Origin: Mycolicibacterium sp. CBMA 234
GTDB taxonomy: Bacteria > Actinomycetota > Actinomycetes > Mycobacteriales > Mycobacteriaceae
Length of the DNA: 64,000 bases
Reading direction: 5' to 3'
Assembly: GCF_009729415.1 (NCBI RefSeq)
Contig: NZ_MPKW01000022.1
Coordinates: 124,001 to 188,000, forward strand
Both the position numbers and the translations under genes were made by a program. This document shows, in pieces, positions 49,362 to 57,248 of this stretch (the first letter of the stretch is position 1; the number at the start of each line of letters is the position of its first letter). The notes below the pieces were generated by a model that saw only the letters and a list, made by a program, of their open reading frames with translations, was not told the origin of the DNA and ran no database searches.

Positions 49362-49829
49362 GTGGCCGAGCCAGTAGAGATTCCCGCTGAACACAGTGCT
49401 GAGAAGGCCGTCGAGGCATCCCTTGGCCTGGTAACCCAGGCGTGGCGATTCGTCGTCACGGGCGGACTCTCCGCGGTCGTCGATTACAGCCTGTACGCAT
49501 TGCTCAGCGCCGTATTCGTGGCGAATGGCATGCCGGACGACCGCGCCACGCTGATCGCGAAGACCCTCAGCTTCATCGCCGGCACCACCACGGCCTATCT
49601 GATCAACCGACGCTGGACCTTTCAGGCACCTCCCAGCCGGGCCCGATTCATCGCGGTTGTGATGTTGTACGCAGTGACCTTCGGCCTGCAGGTCGGCATC
49701 AATCAGCTGTTCTACCTGCAGTTCGCCGGCGAGTCCTGGCGTCGGCCCGTCGCCTTCGTCATCGCCCAGGGCACTGCGACAGTGATCAACTTCGTCGTAC
49801 AGCGGGCCGTGATTTTCCGGCTGAAGTGA
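49362..49829 (+). CDS. GtrA-family membrane protein (Rv3789-like)
   Basis: A 155-residue four-helix GtrA-type membrane protein (WRFVVTGGLSAVVDYSLYALL; ATLIAKTLSFIAGTTTAYLINRRWTF; the last pair around INFVVQRAVIF). Next to dprE1, as Rv3789 is in M. tuberculosis. Rv3789 has been linked to decaprenyl-phosphoryl-arabinose or to anchoring of arabinan enzymes; its exact role is disputed. Start is GTG at 49362. It is the first gene of the arabinan block. Confidence 0.88.
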   Translation: MAEPVEIPAEHSAEKAVEASLGLVTQAWRFVVTGGLSAVVDYSLYALLSAVFVANGMPDDRATLIAKTLSFIAGTTTAYLINRRWTFQAPPSRARFIAVVMLYAVTFGLQVGINQLFYLQFAGESWRRPVAFVIAQGTATVINFVVQRAVIFRLK

Positions 49830-49839
49830 CGTTGCCCGG

Positions 49840-49845
49840 TACCCT
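49840..49845 (+). promoter_or_regulatory. -10 element near dprE1
   Basis: TACCCT lies 9 nt before the ATG at 49855. The gap to gtrA is only 25 bp, so read-through from gtrA is also likely. Confidence 0.35.
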
Positions 49846-49854
49846 TTGACCGTT

Positions 49855-51267
49855 ATGTCTACCCAGCCTGACGCCACGCTGCCTTTGACGCGCCGCGCCC
49901 TCACCGGGTTCGGCCGCACGGCACCTTCCGTGGCAAACGTGCTGTCCACTCCCGATGTGGCACTGATCGCCGAGGCGGTCAAACGGGTTGCGGACGCGAA
50001 CTCCTCCAGTCCCTCTCACCTGCGCCGCGGCATCCTCGGCCGCGGTCTCGGCCGGTCGTACGGCGACCAGGCCTGCAACGGCGGCGGCATCGTCGTCGAT
50101 ATGACGGCGCTGAACCGGATCCACTCCATCAGCTCCGAGACCGCCGTCGCCGACGTCGACGCCGGGGTCAGCCTCGACCAGCTGATGAAGGCGGCTCTGC
50201 CGTTCGGCCTGTGGGTTCCGGTGCTGCCCGGTACCCGCCAGGTCACCGTCGGCGGCGCCATCGCCTCGGATATCCACGGCAAGAACCACCACAGCGCGGG
50301 CAGCTTCGGCAACCACGTGCTGTCACTGGACCTGCTGATGGCCGACGGTGAAGTGCACACGCTGACCCCGGACGGTCCGGACAGCGAGTTGTTTTGGGCC
50401 ACCGTGGCCGGAAACGGGTTGACGGGCATCGTGATTCGGGCCCGCATCAAGATGACCCGTACGGAGAGTGCATATTTCATCGCCGACGGCATCGCCACAC
50501 ACGACCTGGAAGAGACCGTCGCGGTCCACCAGGACGGCAGCGAGGACAACTACACCTACTCCAGCGCCTGGTTCGACCTGATCAGTCCCGAGCCCAAGCT
50601 CGGCCGCGCCGCGGTGAGCCGGGGCAGCCTGGCCAAGGTGGATCAGCTACCCGCCAAGCTGGCCAAGGACCCGCTGAAGTTCACCGCGCCCCAGTTGCCG
50701 GCGATCCCGAACCTGTTCCCGGTCAGCTTCATGAACAAGCTGTCGCTGTCGGCGATCGGCGAGGCGTTCTACCGCATGAGCGGCAACTACCAGGGCAAGA
50801 TCGTCAACCTGACGCAGTTCTACCACATGCTCGACATCACCTCGGGCTGGCAATATGCCTATGGCCCAGCGGGTTTCGCGCAGCATCAGTTCCTGGTGCC
50901 GCCGGACGCCTTGGAGGAGTTCAAGGGCATCATCCGGTGGATGCACACGCAGCGTCAGTACTCGGCGCTCAACGTCTTCAAGCTGTTCGGCCCCGGCAAC
51001 AAGGCGCCGCTGAGCTTCCCGATGCAGGGCTGGAACGTCGCCCTCGACTTCCCGAACCGACCGGGTGTCAACGAGTTCCTCAACGAACTCGACAAGCGCG
51101 CAATGGAATTCGGCGGCCGCGTCTACACGGCCAAGGACTCCCGCGTCAGCGCCGAAAGCTTCCACCGGATGTACCCGCGGATCGACGAGTGGATCGCCAT
51201 CCGTCGCAAGGCTGACCCGAATGGCGTGTTCGCCTCCGACATGGCCCGCCGCCTCGAACTTCTTTAG
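49855..51267 (+). CDS. dprE1: Decaprenylphosphoryl-beta-D-ribose oxidase DprE1 (Rv3790), Ala at the benzothiazinone-reactive position
   Basis: A 470-residue FAD-dependent oxidase of the VAO type that, with DprE2, epimerises decaprenyl-phosphoryl-ribose to -arabinose in the periplasm-facing pathway for cell-wall arabinan. FAD-binding segment: RGLGRSYGDQACNGGG, then GGAIASDIHGKNHHSAGSFG. The substrate region has NVFKLFGPGNKAPLSFP and the end is FASDMARRLELL. In M. tuberculosis GWNICVDFP carries Cys387; here it is GWNVALDFP with Ala396 (codon 51040-51042). The ATG at 49855 is chosen on homology. dprE2 follows 7 nt after. Confidence 0.95.
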   Translation: MSTQPDATLPLTRRALTGFGRTAPSVANVLSTPDVALIAEAVKRVADANSSSPSHLRRGILGRGLGRSYGDQACNGGGIVVDMTALNRIHSISSETAVADVDAGVSLDQLMKAALPFGLWVPVLPGTRQVTVGGAIASDIHGKNHHSAGSFGNHVLSLDLLMADGEVHTLTPDGPDSELFWATVAGNGLTGIVIRARIKMTRTESAYFIADGIATHDLEETVAVHQDGSEDNYTYSSAWFDLISPEPKLGRAAVSRGSLAKVDQLPAKLAKDPLKFTAPQLPAIPNLFPVSFMNKLSLSAIGEAFYRMSGNYQGKIVNLTQFYHMLDITSGWQYAYGPAGFAQHQFLVPPDALEEFKGIIRWMHTQRQYSALNVFKLFGPGNKAPLSFPMQGWNVALDFPNRPGVNEFLNELDKRAMEFGGRVYTAKDSRVSAESFHRMYPRIDEWIAIRRKADPNGVFASDMARRLELL

Positions 51268-51274
51268 GAGACCC

Positions 51275-52054
51275 ATGATTGACGCAACCGGCAACCCGCA
51301 GACCATTCTGCTGTTCGGCGGTACCTCGGAGATCGGCCTTGCCATCGTCGAGCGCTACCTCAAGAACGCCAAGGCCCGGGTGATCCTCGCCGACCTGCCG
51401 AACGCCCCGAAGCGTGAGTCCGCCATCGCGCAGATGGAGGCGGCCGGCGCCAAGGAGGTCGTGTACTTGGATTTTGATGCCTTGGATACGAAAAGCCACC
51501 CGGCCATCATCGAATCCGCTTGGGCCCAGGGTGATGTCGACGTCGCGATCGTCGCGTTCGGCATCCTCGGCGATGCCGAGGAGCTGTGGCAGAACCAGTC
51601 CAAGGCTGTGCTGACCGCCCAGATCAACTACACCGCAGCGGTTTCCGTGGGTGTGCTGATCGGCGACAAGATGAAGGCCCAGGGCTTCGGGCAGATCATC
51701 GCGATGTCGTCGGTCGCCGGCGAGCGGGTCCGGCGCTCCAACTTTGTCTACGGCTCGACCAAGGCCGGCCTCGACGGCTTCTACCTGGGCCTCGGAGAAG
51801 CCTTGCGGGAGTTCGGGGTTCGCGTGCTGGTCATCCGCCCCGGCCAGGTCCGCACCAGCACGACGCTGGAGCACTGGAAGGCCACCGGCGCCAAGGAGGC
51901 GCCCTTCACGGTCGACAAGGAAGACGTCGCCAACCAGGCCGTCGCGGCCGCCGCCAAGGGCAAGGAACTGATCTGGGCGCCCAACCCGGTGCGCTACCTG
52001 ATGGCCGTCATGCGGCACATCCCGCGGTCGATCTTCCGCAAACTCCCGCTCTGA
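51275..52054 (+). CDS. dprE2: Decaprenylphosphoryl-2-keto-ribose reductase DprE2 (Rv3791)
   Basis: A 259-residue short-chain dehydrogenase that uses NADH to complete the epimerisation begun by DprE1. Rossmann motif LFGGTSEIGLAIVERY; active site Ser-Tyr-Lys: AMSSVAGERV then VYGSTKAGLDG. The ATG at 51275 has AGGAG five nt upstream and sits 7 nt after dprE1. Its stop overlaps the aftA start (TGATG). Confidence 0.95.
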   Translation: MIDATGNPQTILLFGGTSEIGLAIVERYLKNAKARVILADLPNAPKRESAIAQMEAAGAKEVVYLDFDALDTKSHPAIIESAWAQGDVDVAIVAFGILGDAEELWQNQSKAVLTAQINYTAAVSVGVLIGDKMKAQGFGQIIAMSSVAGERVRRSNFVYGSTKAGLDGFYLGLGEALREFGVRVLVIRPGQVRTSTTLEHWKATGAKEAPFTVDKEDVANQAVAAAAKGKELIWAPNPVRYLMAVMRHIPRSIFRKLPL

Positions 52055-53916
52055 TGCGGAGCGCGCTGGCCGCATCAGCCAGGGTAGGCGGTCAGATGCT
52101 GGCCGCCATGGCCCTGGCTGTGCTCATCGCGGTCGTTGCGCTGAAAGCCATTGCGCGCGTGCAATGGCCGGCGTTCAACTCGTCGAACCAGTTGCACGCC
52201 CTGACTACCGCGGGCCAGTGCGCCACCTTGGCCGGGCTGTTCGCCGTCGGCTGGGCGTGGCGCCGCGGCTGGCGCAAAACGGCTAGGCTGGCGGGCACCG
52301 CGCTGCTGGCAGCGTTTTCGGTCGTCACCTTGGGGATGCCGCTGGGCGCCACCAAGTTGTATCTGTTCGGCATCTCGGTCGACCAGCAGTTCCGCACCGA
52401 GTACCTGACTCGGCTCGCGGATACCGTTGCGCCCCATGACATGACGTATCTGGGCCTGCCGCCGTACTACCCGTCGGGCTGGTTCTGGATCGGCGGGCGG
52501 TTGGCCGCGCTGACCGGCACCCCGGCGTGGGAGATGTTCAAGCCGTGGGCGGTCGTCTCGATCACGGCGGCCATCGTGGCCGCATTCGTGTTGTGGGCGG
52601 CCATGATTCGCTTCGAATACGCCCTCGCGGTGACGACCGCGACAGCCGCCGTCACGTTGGCCTACTCGTCCACTGAGCCATATTCGGCGGTCATCGTGGT
52701 CCTGCTGCCGCCGGTGATCGTGCTGGCGTGGTCCGGACTTAAGGCCACGGGCCGGGGATGGGCCGCCGTGATCGGCACGGGGGTTTTCCTCGGCATCGCC
52801 GGGCTGTTCTACACGCTCTACTTGGGCTACCTGGCGCTAACGCTGGCGCTCATGGCGCTGCTGCTGGCCGCGGCCCGGCGCCGCTGGGAGCCGCTGATCC
52901 GGGTGGCCGTCATCGCGGTGATTTCCGGTGCCATCGCGGCAATCCATTGGGCGCCATACTTCCTGTCCGTACTCCGCGGCCACCCCGCAGACAAGGGCAC
53001 GGCGCTGCACTACCTGCCGATGTCCGGCGCGCAACTGAGCTTCCCCATGCTCGACGCCACCCTGCTGGGCGTCATGTGCCTCGTCGGCACGCTATGGCTG
53101 GTGGTCAAGGCTCGCAGCTCCACCCGCGCCGCAGCGTTAGCCATGGCCGTGGTGTCCGTCTACGCGTGGTCGCTGCTGTCCATGCTGGCCACCCTGGCGC
53201 GCACGACGCTGCTGTCCTTCCGGCTGCAGCCCACCCTGCTGGTGCTGTTGGTCGCGGCCGGCACCTTCGGCTTCCTGGAGGTCGCGCGCGGGCTGGCGCA
53301 CCGGTACGCGCAGCCGACCACCAACCGGGTCATCGCGGTGGCCGCCGTCATCGGCGCCATCGGCGCCGTGTCGTTCAGCCAAGCGATCCCCGACATCCTG
53401 CGGCCCGACATCGCCGTCGCCTATACCGACACGGACGGCTACGGCCAGCGCGCCGACCGTCGTCCCCCCGGCTCCGAGCGGTTCTACCGCGAGATCGACC
53501 AGCACATCACCGCCGCGACCAACAAGCCGCGCAACCAGACGGTCGTGATGACCGCCGACTACAGCTTCCTGTCCTATTACCCCTACTACGGGTTCCAGGG
53601 CTTGACGTCGCACTACGCCAACCCGCTGGCCCAGTTCAAGGAAAGGTCCGGCGCCATCGAGAGCTGGGCGACCATGACCAACCCCGACGACTTCGCAAAG
53701 GCCCTGGATACGCTGCCGTGGCAGGCCCCGACGGTGTTCCTGATGCGGCATAGCGGCACCGGCACCTACACCCTGCGGCTGGCTGAGGACGTCTACCCCA
53801 ACCAGCCCAACGTCCGCCGCTACCAGGTGGCGCTCGACGCCAAGTTGTTCGATAGCAAGCACTGGCAAGTCACCGATATCGGCCCGTTTGTGCTGGCCAT
53901 CCGTAACGGCCACTAA
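52054..53916 (+). CDS. aftA: Arabinofuranosyltransferase AftA (Rv3792)
   Basis: A 620-residue GT-C enzyme that places the first arabinofuranose on galactan using decaprenyl-phosphoryl-arabinose. About 11 membrane helices in residues 10-450 and a C-terminal extracytoplasmic domain. The Asp of the catalytic first loop is in FGISVDQQFRTEYL, followed by YLGLPPYYPSGWFW. The ATG at 52054 overlaps the dprE2 stop. An in-frame extension through dprE2 was rejected. Confidence 0.93.
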   Translation: MRSALAASARVGGQMLAAMALAVLIAVVALKAIARVQWPAFNSSNQLHALTTAGQCATLAGLFAVGWAWRRGWRKTARLAGTALLAAFSVVTLGMPLGATKLYLFGISVDQQFRTEYLTRLADTVAPHDMTYLGLPPYYPSGWFWIGGRLAALTGTPAWEMFKPWAVVSITAAIVAAFVLWAAMIRFEYALAVTTATAAVTLAYSSTEPYSAVIVVLLPPVIVLAWSGLKATGRGWAAVIGTGVFLGIAGLFYTLYLGYLALTLALMALLLAAARRRWEPLIRVAVIAVISGAIAAIHWAPYFLSVLRGHPADKGTALHYLPMSGAQLSFPMLDATLLGVMCLVGTLWLVVKARSSTRAAALAMAVVSVYAWSLLSMLATLARTTLLSFRLQPTLLVLLVAAGTFGFLEVARGLAHRYAQPTTNRVIAVAAVIGAIGAVSFSQAIPDILRPDIAVAYTDTDGYGQRADRRPPGSERFYREIDQHITAATNKPRNQTVVMTADYSFLSYYPYYGFQGLTSHYANPLAQFKERSGAIESWATMTNPDDFAKALDTLPWQAPTVFLMRHSGTGTYTLRLAEDVYPNQPNVRRYQVALDAKLFDSKHWQVTDIGPFVLAIRNGH

Positions 53917-53919
53917 CAT
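53914..53919 (+). promoter_or_regulatory. -10 element for leaderless embC mRNA
   Basis: TAACAT lies 8 nt before the GTG at 53928 and overlaps the end of aftA. The same spacing occurs before embA. Confidence 0.45.
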
Positions 53920-53927
53920 CTAGCCCC

Positions 53928-56900
53928 GTGGTCGGGGAACCTGAGCTAGAGCGCAATCACCGCACGGCGCGGTGGATCGCGATCGTCGCCGGATTGCTCG
54001 GCGCTTTCTTGGCAATAGCGACGCCGCTGTTGCCGGTCACTCAAACGACGGCGCAGCTGAACTGGCCGCAGGCGGGCGTCCTCAAGAGTGTTGACGCGCC
54101 GCTGATCGGCTACGTGGCCACCGACCTCAACATCACGGTGCCGTGTCAGACGGCGGCCGGATTGATGGACCCCGCAGCCCCCGGCAAGACCATGCTGCTG
54201 TCCACGGTGCCCAAGCAGGCCCCCAAGGCCGTCGACCGCGGGCTGCTGATCGAACGCGTAGGCGGCGACCTCCTGGTCATCGTGCGCAACACCCCGGTCG
54301 TCAGCGCACCGCTGACCCAGGTGCTCAGCCCCGCCTGCCAGGAACTGAAGTTCACCGCGCACGCCGACAAGGTCACCGGCGAGTTCGTCGGCCTGACGCA
54401 GGGGCCGACGGACAAGAACCCCGGCAAGCCGCTCCGTGGAGAGCTCAGCGGCTACGACTTCCGCCCGCAGATCGTCGGCGTGTACACGGACCTGTCCGGC
54501 GCGGCACCGTCGGGACTGACGTTCTCGGCCACCATCGATTCGCGCTACAGCACCTCCCCGACCCTGCTGAAGATGCTGGCGATGATCTTCGGCGTCGTGT
54601 TGACGATCGTCGCGCTGGGCGCGCTGCACGTGCTGGACCGCGCCGACGGTGTGCGGCACAAGCGGTTCCTGCCGCCGCGCTGGTGGTCGGTGAAGCCGCT
54701 GGACGGTCTGGTGACCGCGACCCTCGTGTGGTGGCACTTCGTCGGCGCCAACACCTCCGACGACGGCTACATCCTGACCATGGCCCGGGTCTCCGAACAC
54801 GCCGGCTACATGGCCAACTACTACCGCTGGTTCGGCACCCCCGAGGCGCCGTTCGGCTGGTACTACGACCTGCTGGCGCTGTGGGCGCACGTCTCCACGT
54901 CGAGCGTCTGGATGCGCCTGCCAACGCTTCTGATGGCCCTGGCCTGTTGGTGGGTGATCAGCCGCGAAGTGATCCCCCGGCTGGGGCACACCGTCAAGAA
55001 CAGCCGGGCCGCGGCCTGGACCGCCGCCGGCATGTTCCTGGCGTTCTGGCTACCGCTGAACAACGGCATCAGGCCTGAGCCGATCATCGCCCTGGGCATG
55101 CTGCTGACGTGGTGCTCGGTGGAGCGGGGCGTGGCCACCAGCCGGCTGTTGCCGGTGGCGATCGCCGTCATCATCGGCGCGCTGACGTTGTTCTCCGGCC
55201 CGACGGGCATCGCCGCGATCGGCGCGCTGCTGGTCGCCGTCGGCCCGCTGAAAACGATTGTGGCGCGGCATACTTCGCGCTTCGGATACCTCGCGCTGCT
55301 GGCCCCGATTCTGGCGGCCGGCACAGTGACGGCGATCCTGATCTTCCGGGACCAGACGCTGGCCGCCGAGATCGACGCCAGCTCGTTCAAGACCACCGTC
55401 GGCCCCGCACTGAGCTGGTTCGACGAGCACATCCGCTACGAGCGGCTGTTCACCACCAGTCCCGACGGCTCGGTGGCGCGCCGGTTCGCGGTGCTGACCC
55501 TGCTGCTGGCGCTGGCCGTGTCGATCGCAATGTCGTTGCGCAAGGGGCGAATTCCGGGCACTGCCGCCGGACCGGCCCGCCGCATCGTCGGCATAACCAT
55601 CATCTCGTTCCTGGCCATGATGTTCACCCCCACCAAGTGGACGCACCACTTCGGTGTGTTCGCCGGGTTGGCCGGATCGCTGGGTGCACTGGCCGCCGTT
55701 GCGGTCGGCACGGTCGCCATGCGGTCGCGCCGCAACCGGGCGATGTTCGCCGCGGCCGTGCTGTTCGTCATGGCACTGTCGTTCGCCACGGTGAACGGCT
55801 GGTGGTACGTCTCGAACTTCGGGGTGCCGTGGTCAAATCAGTTCCCCGCGTGGCACTTCGGCTTCACGACGTTCCTGCTCGGCCTGTCGGTGCTGACGTT
55901 GCTGTGGGCGGCCTGGCTGCACTTCTACGACAAGGATCCGGAGAGACGCGTCAGTCGCCGGATTCCTCAGGCGCCCTTGGCAATTGCGTCATGGGTCGTG
56001 GTGTTCTTCGAGGTGCTGTCCTTGACCCTCGGCATGACGCAACAGTGGCCCGCGTGGTCGGTGGGCAAGTCCAACCTGGACGCGCTCACCGGCAAGACCT
56101 GCGGCCTGGCCGACGACGTCATGGTCGAGCAGGACCCCAACGCCAGCCTCCTGGTGCCCCTCACCGGGACAGTCGGTGACGCGTTGGGCGCCGGCGGCGC
56201 AGAAGGCTTCACCCCCAACGGAATTCCCGCAGACGTGTCCGCGGACCCGGTGATGGAACCGCCGGGCGGCACCAACTTCGCCGACAACGACGGCGGCGTC
56301 GTCACCGGCGCCGAGCCGGGTACAGAGGGCGGCACCACTGCTGGGACCGGCGTCAACGGCTCTCGGGCCAAGCTCCCCTACAACCTGGATCCGGCCCGCA
56401 CCCCGGTGCTGGGCAGCTGGCGGGCCGGCATTCAGATCCCGTCGCACATGCGCTCGGGCTGGTACCGGCTGCCACCGCGCGATCAGGCCGGACCGCTGCT
56501 CGTGGTCGCCGCCGCGGGCCGCTTCGACCAGGGCGAGGTCCGGGTCGAGTACGCCACCGACAGTCAGGCCGCTGCCGGCCAGATCGGCGGCGCAGTCGGA
56601 TTCGCCGATGTCGGTGCGGCACCGGCCTGGCGCAACTTGCGCGCCCCGATGGCTGCCATCCCGCGCGACGCCACGGTCATCCGCATCGTCGCCACCGACA
56701 ACGACCTGGCGCCGCAGCACTGGATCGCCGTGACCCCGCCGCGCATCCCGAAGCTGCACACCCTGCAGGAAGTCGTGGGCTCCACGGACCCGGTGATGCT
56801 GGACTGGCTGGTCGGCCTGGCCTTCCCGTGCCAGCGCCCGTTCGGCCACAACGACGGCGTCACCGAGGTGCCCAAGTGGCGCATCCTGCCGGACCGGTTC

Positions 56901-57137
56901 GGCGCCGAAGCCAACTCGCCGGTCATGGATTACCTGGGTGGCGGCCCGCTCGGCATCACCGAGCTGCTGTTCAAAGCCACCCCGGTGCCGACGTATCTGA
57001 AGGACGACTGGTTCCGGGACTGGGGTTCGCTGCAGCAATTCACCCAGTACTACCCGGAGGCCCAGCCGGCCGTGATCGACCTCGGGAAGGCCACCCGCAG
57101 TGGGTGGTGGGCCCCGGCGCCGCTGCGGCATTCGTAG
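53928..57137 (+). CDS. embC: Arabinosyltransferase EmbC (Rv3793)
   Basis: A 1069-residue GT-C arabinosyltransferase that extends the arabinan of lipoarabinomannan. Layout: N-terminal helix, extracytoplasmic jelly-roll domain (about 30-220), multi-helix membrane region with the catalytic DDGY in GANTSDDGYILTMARV, and C-terminal carbohydrate-binding modules from about residue 700 (NLDPARTPVLG, AWRNLRAPMAA, PSWR-type WFRDWGS near the end). EmbC is the first of three paralogues in tandem. GTG at 53928 is 8 nt after a -10. Confidence 0.95.
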   Translation: MVGEPELERNHRTARWIAIVAGLLGAFLAIATPLLPVTQTTAQLNWPQAGVLKSVDAPLIGYVATDLNITVPCQTAAGLMDPAAPGKTMLLSTVPKQAPKAVDRGLLIERVGGDLLVIVRNTPVVSAPLTQVLSPACQELKFTAHADKVTGEFVGLTQGPTDKNPGKPLRGELSGYDFRPQIVGVYTDLSGAAPSGLTFSATIDSRYSTSPTLLKMLAMIFGVVLTIVALGALHVLDRADGVRHKRFLPPRWWSVKPLDGLVTATLVWWHFVGANTSDDGYILTMARVSEHAGYMANYYRWFGTPEAPFGWYYDLLALWAHVSTSSVWMRLPTLLMALACWWVISREVIPRLGHTVKNSRAAAWTAAGMFLAFWLPLNNGIRPEPIIALGMLLTWCSVERGVATSRLLPVAIAVIIGALTLFSGPTGIAAIGALLVAVGPLKTIVARHTSRFGYLALLAPILAAGTVTAILIFRDQTLAAEIDASSFKTTVGPALSWFDEHIRYERLFTTSPDGSVARRFAVLTLLLALAVSIAMSLRKGRIPGTAAGPARRIVGITIISFLAMMFTPTKWTHHFGVFAGLAGSLGALAAVAVGTVAMRSRRNRAMFAAAVLFVMALSFATVNGWWYVSNFGVPWSNQFPAWHFGFTTFLLGLSVLTLLWAAWLHFYDKDPERRVSRRIPQAPLAIASWVVVFFEVLSLTLGMTQQWPAWSVGKSNLDALTGKTCGLADDVMVEQDPNASLLVPLTGTVGDALGAGGAEGFTPNGIPADVSADPVMEPPGGTNFADNDGGVVTGAEPGTEGGTTAGTGVNGSRAKLPYNLDPARTPVLGSWRAGIQIPSHMRSGWYRLPPRDQAGPLLVVAAAGRFDQGEVRVEYATDSQAAAGQIGGAVGFADVGAAPAWRNLRAPMAAIPRDATVIRIVATDNDLAPQHWIAVTPPRIPKLHTLQEVVGSTDPVMLDWLVGLAFPCQRPFGHNDGVTEVPKWRILPDRFGAEANSPVMDYLGGGPLGITELLFKATPVPTYLKDDWFRDWGSLQQFTQYYPEAQPAVIDLGKATRSGWWAPAPLRHS

Positions 57138-57248
57138 TCGCAGCGGCCGGACTACCACCGCCAGGCAAGGTCACTTTCCGGCTATCTACCTCGACATTCC
57201 CCGTCAGTGCGCTAGGACACACACGCACGTCGCCTAGTGTTTAGCCTC
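57138..57248. promoter_or_regulatory. embC-embA intergenic region with embA promoter
   Basis: 111 bp between embC and embA. TAGTGT at 57235-57240 lies 8 nt before the GTG at 57249, a leaderless pattern. CTAGG (57212) and CCTAG (57233) form a short dyad overlapping the promoter. In M. tuberculosis the equivalent region binds EmbR and carries ethambutol-resistance mutations; no such site can be proved here. Confidence 0.5.
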
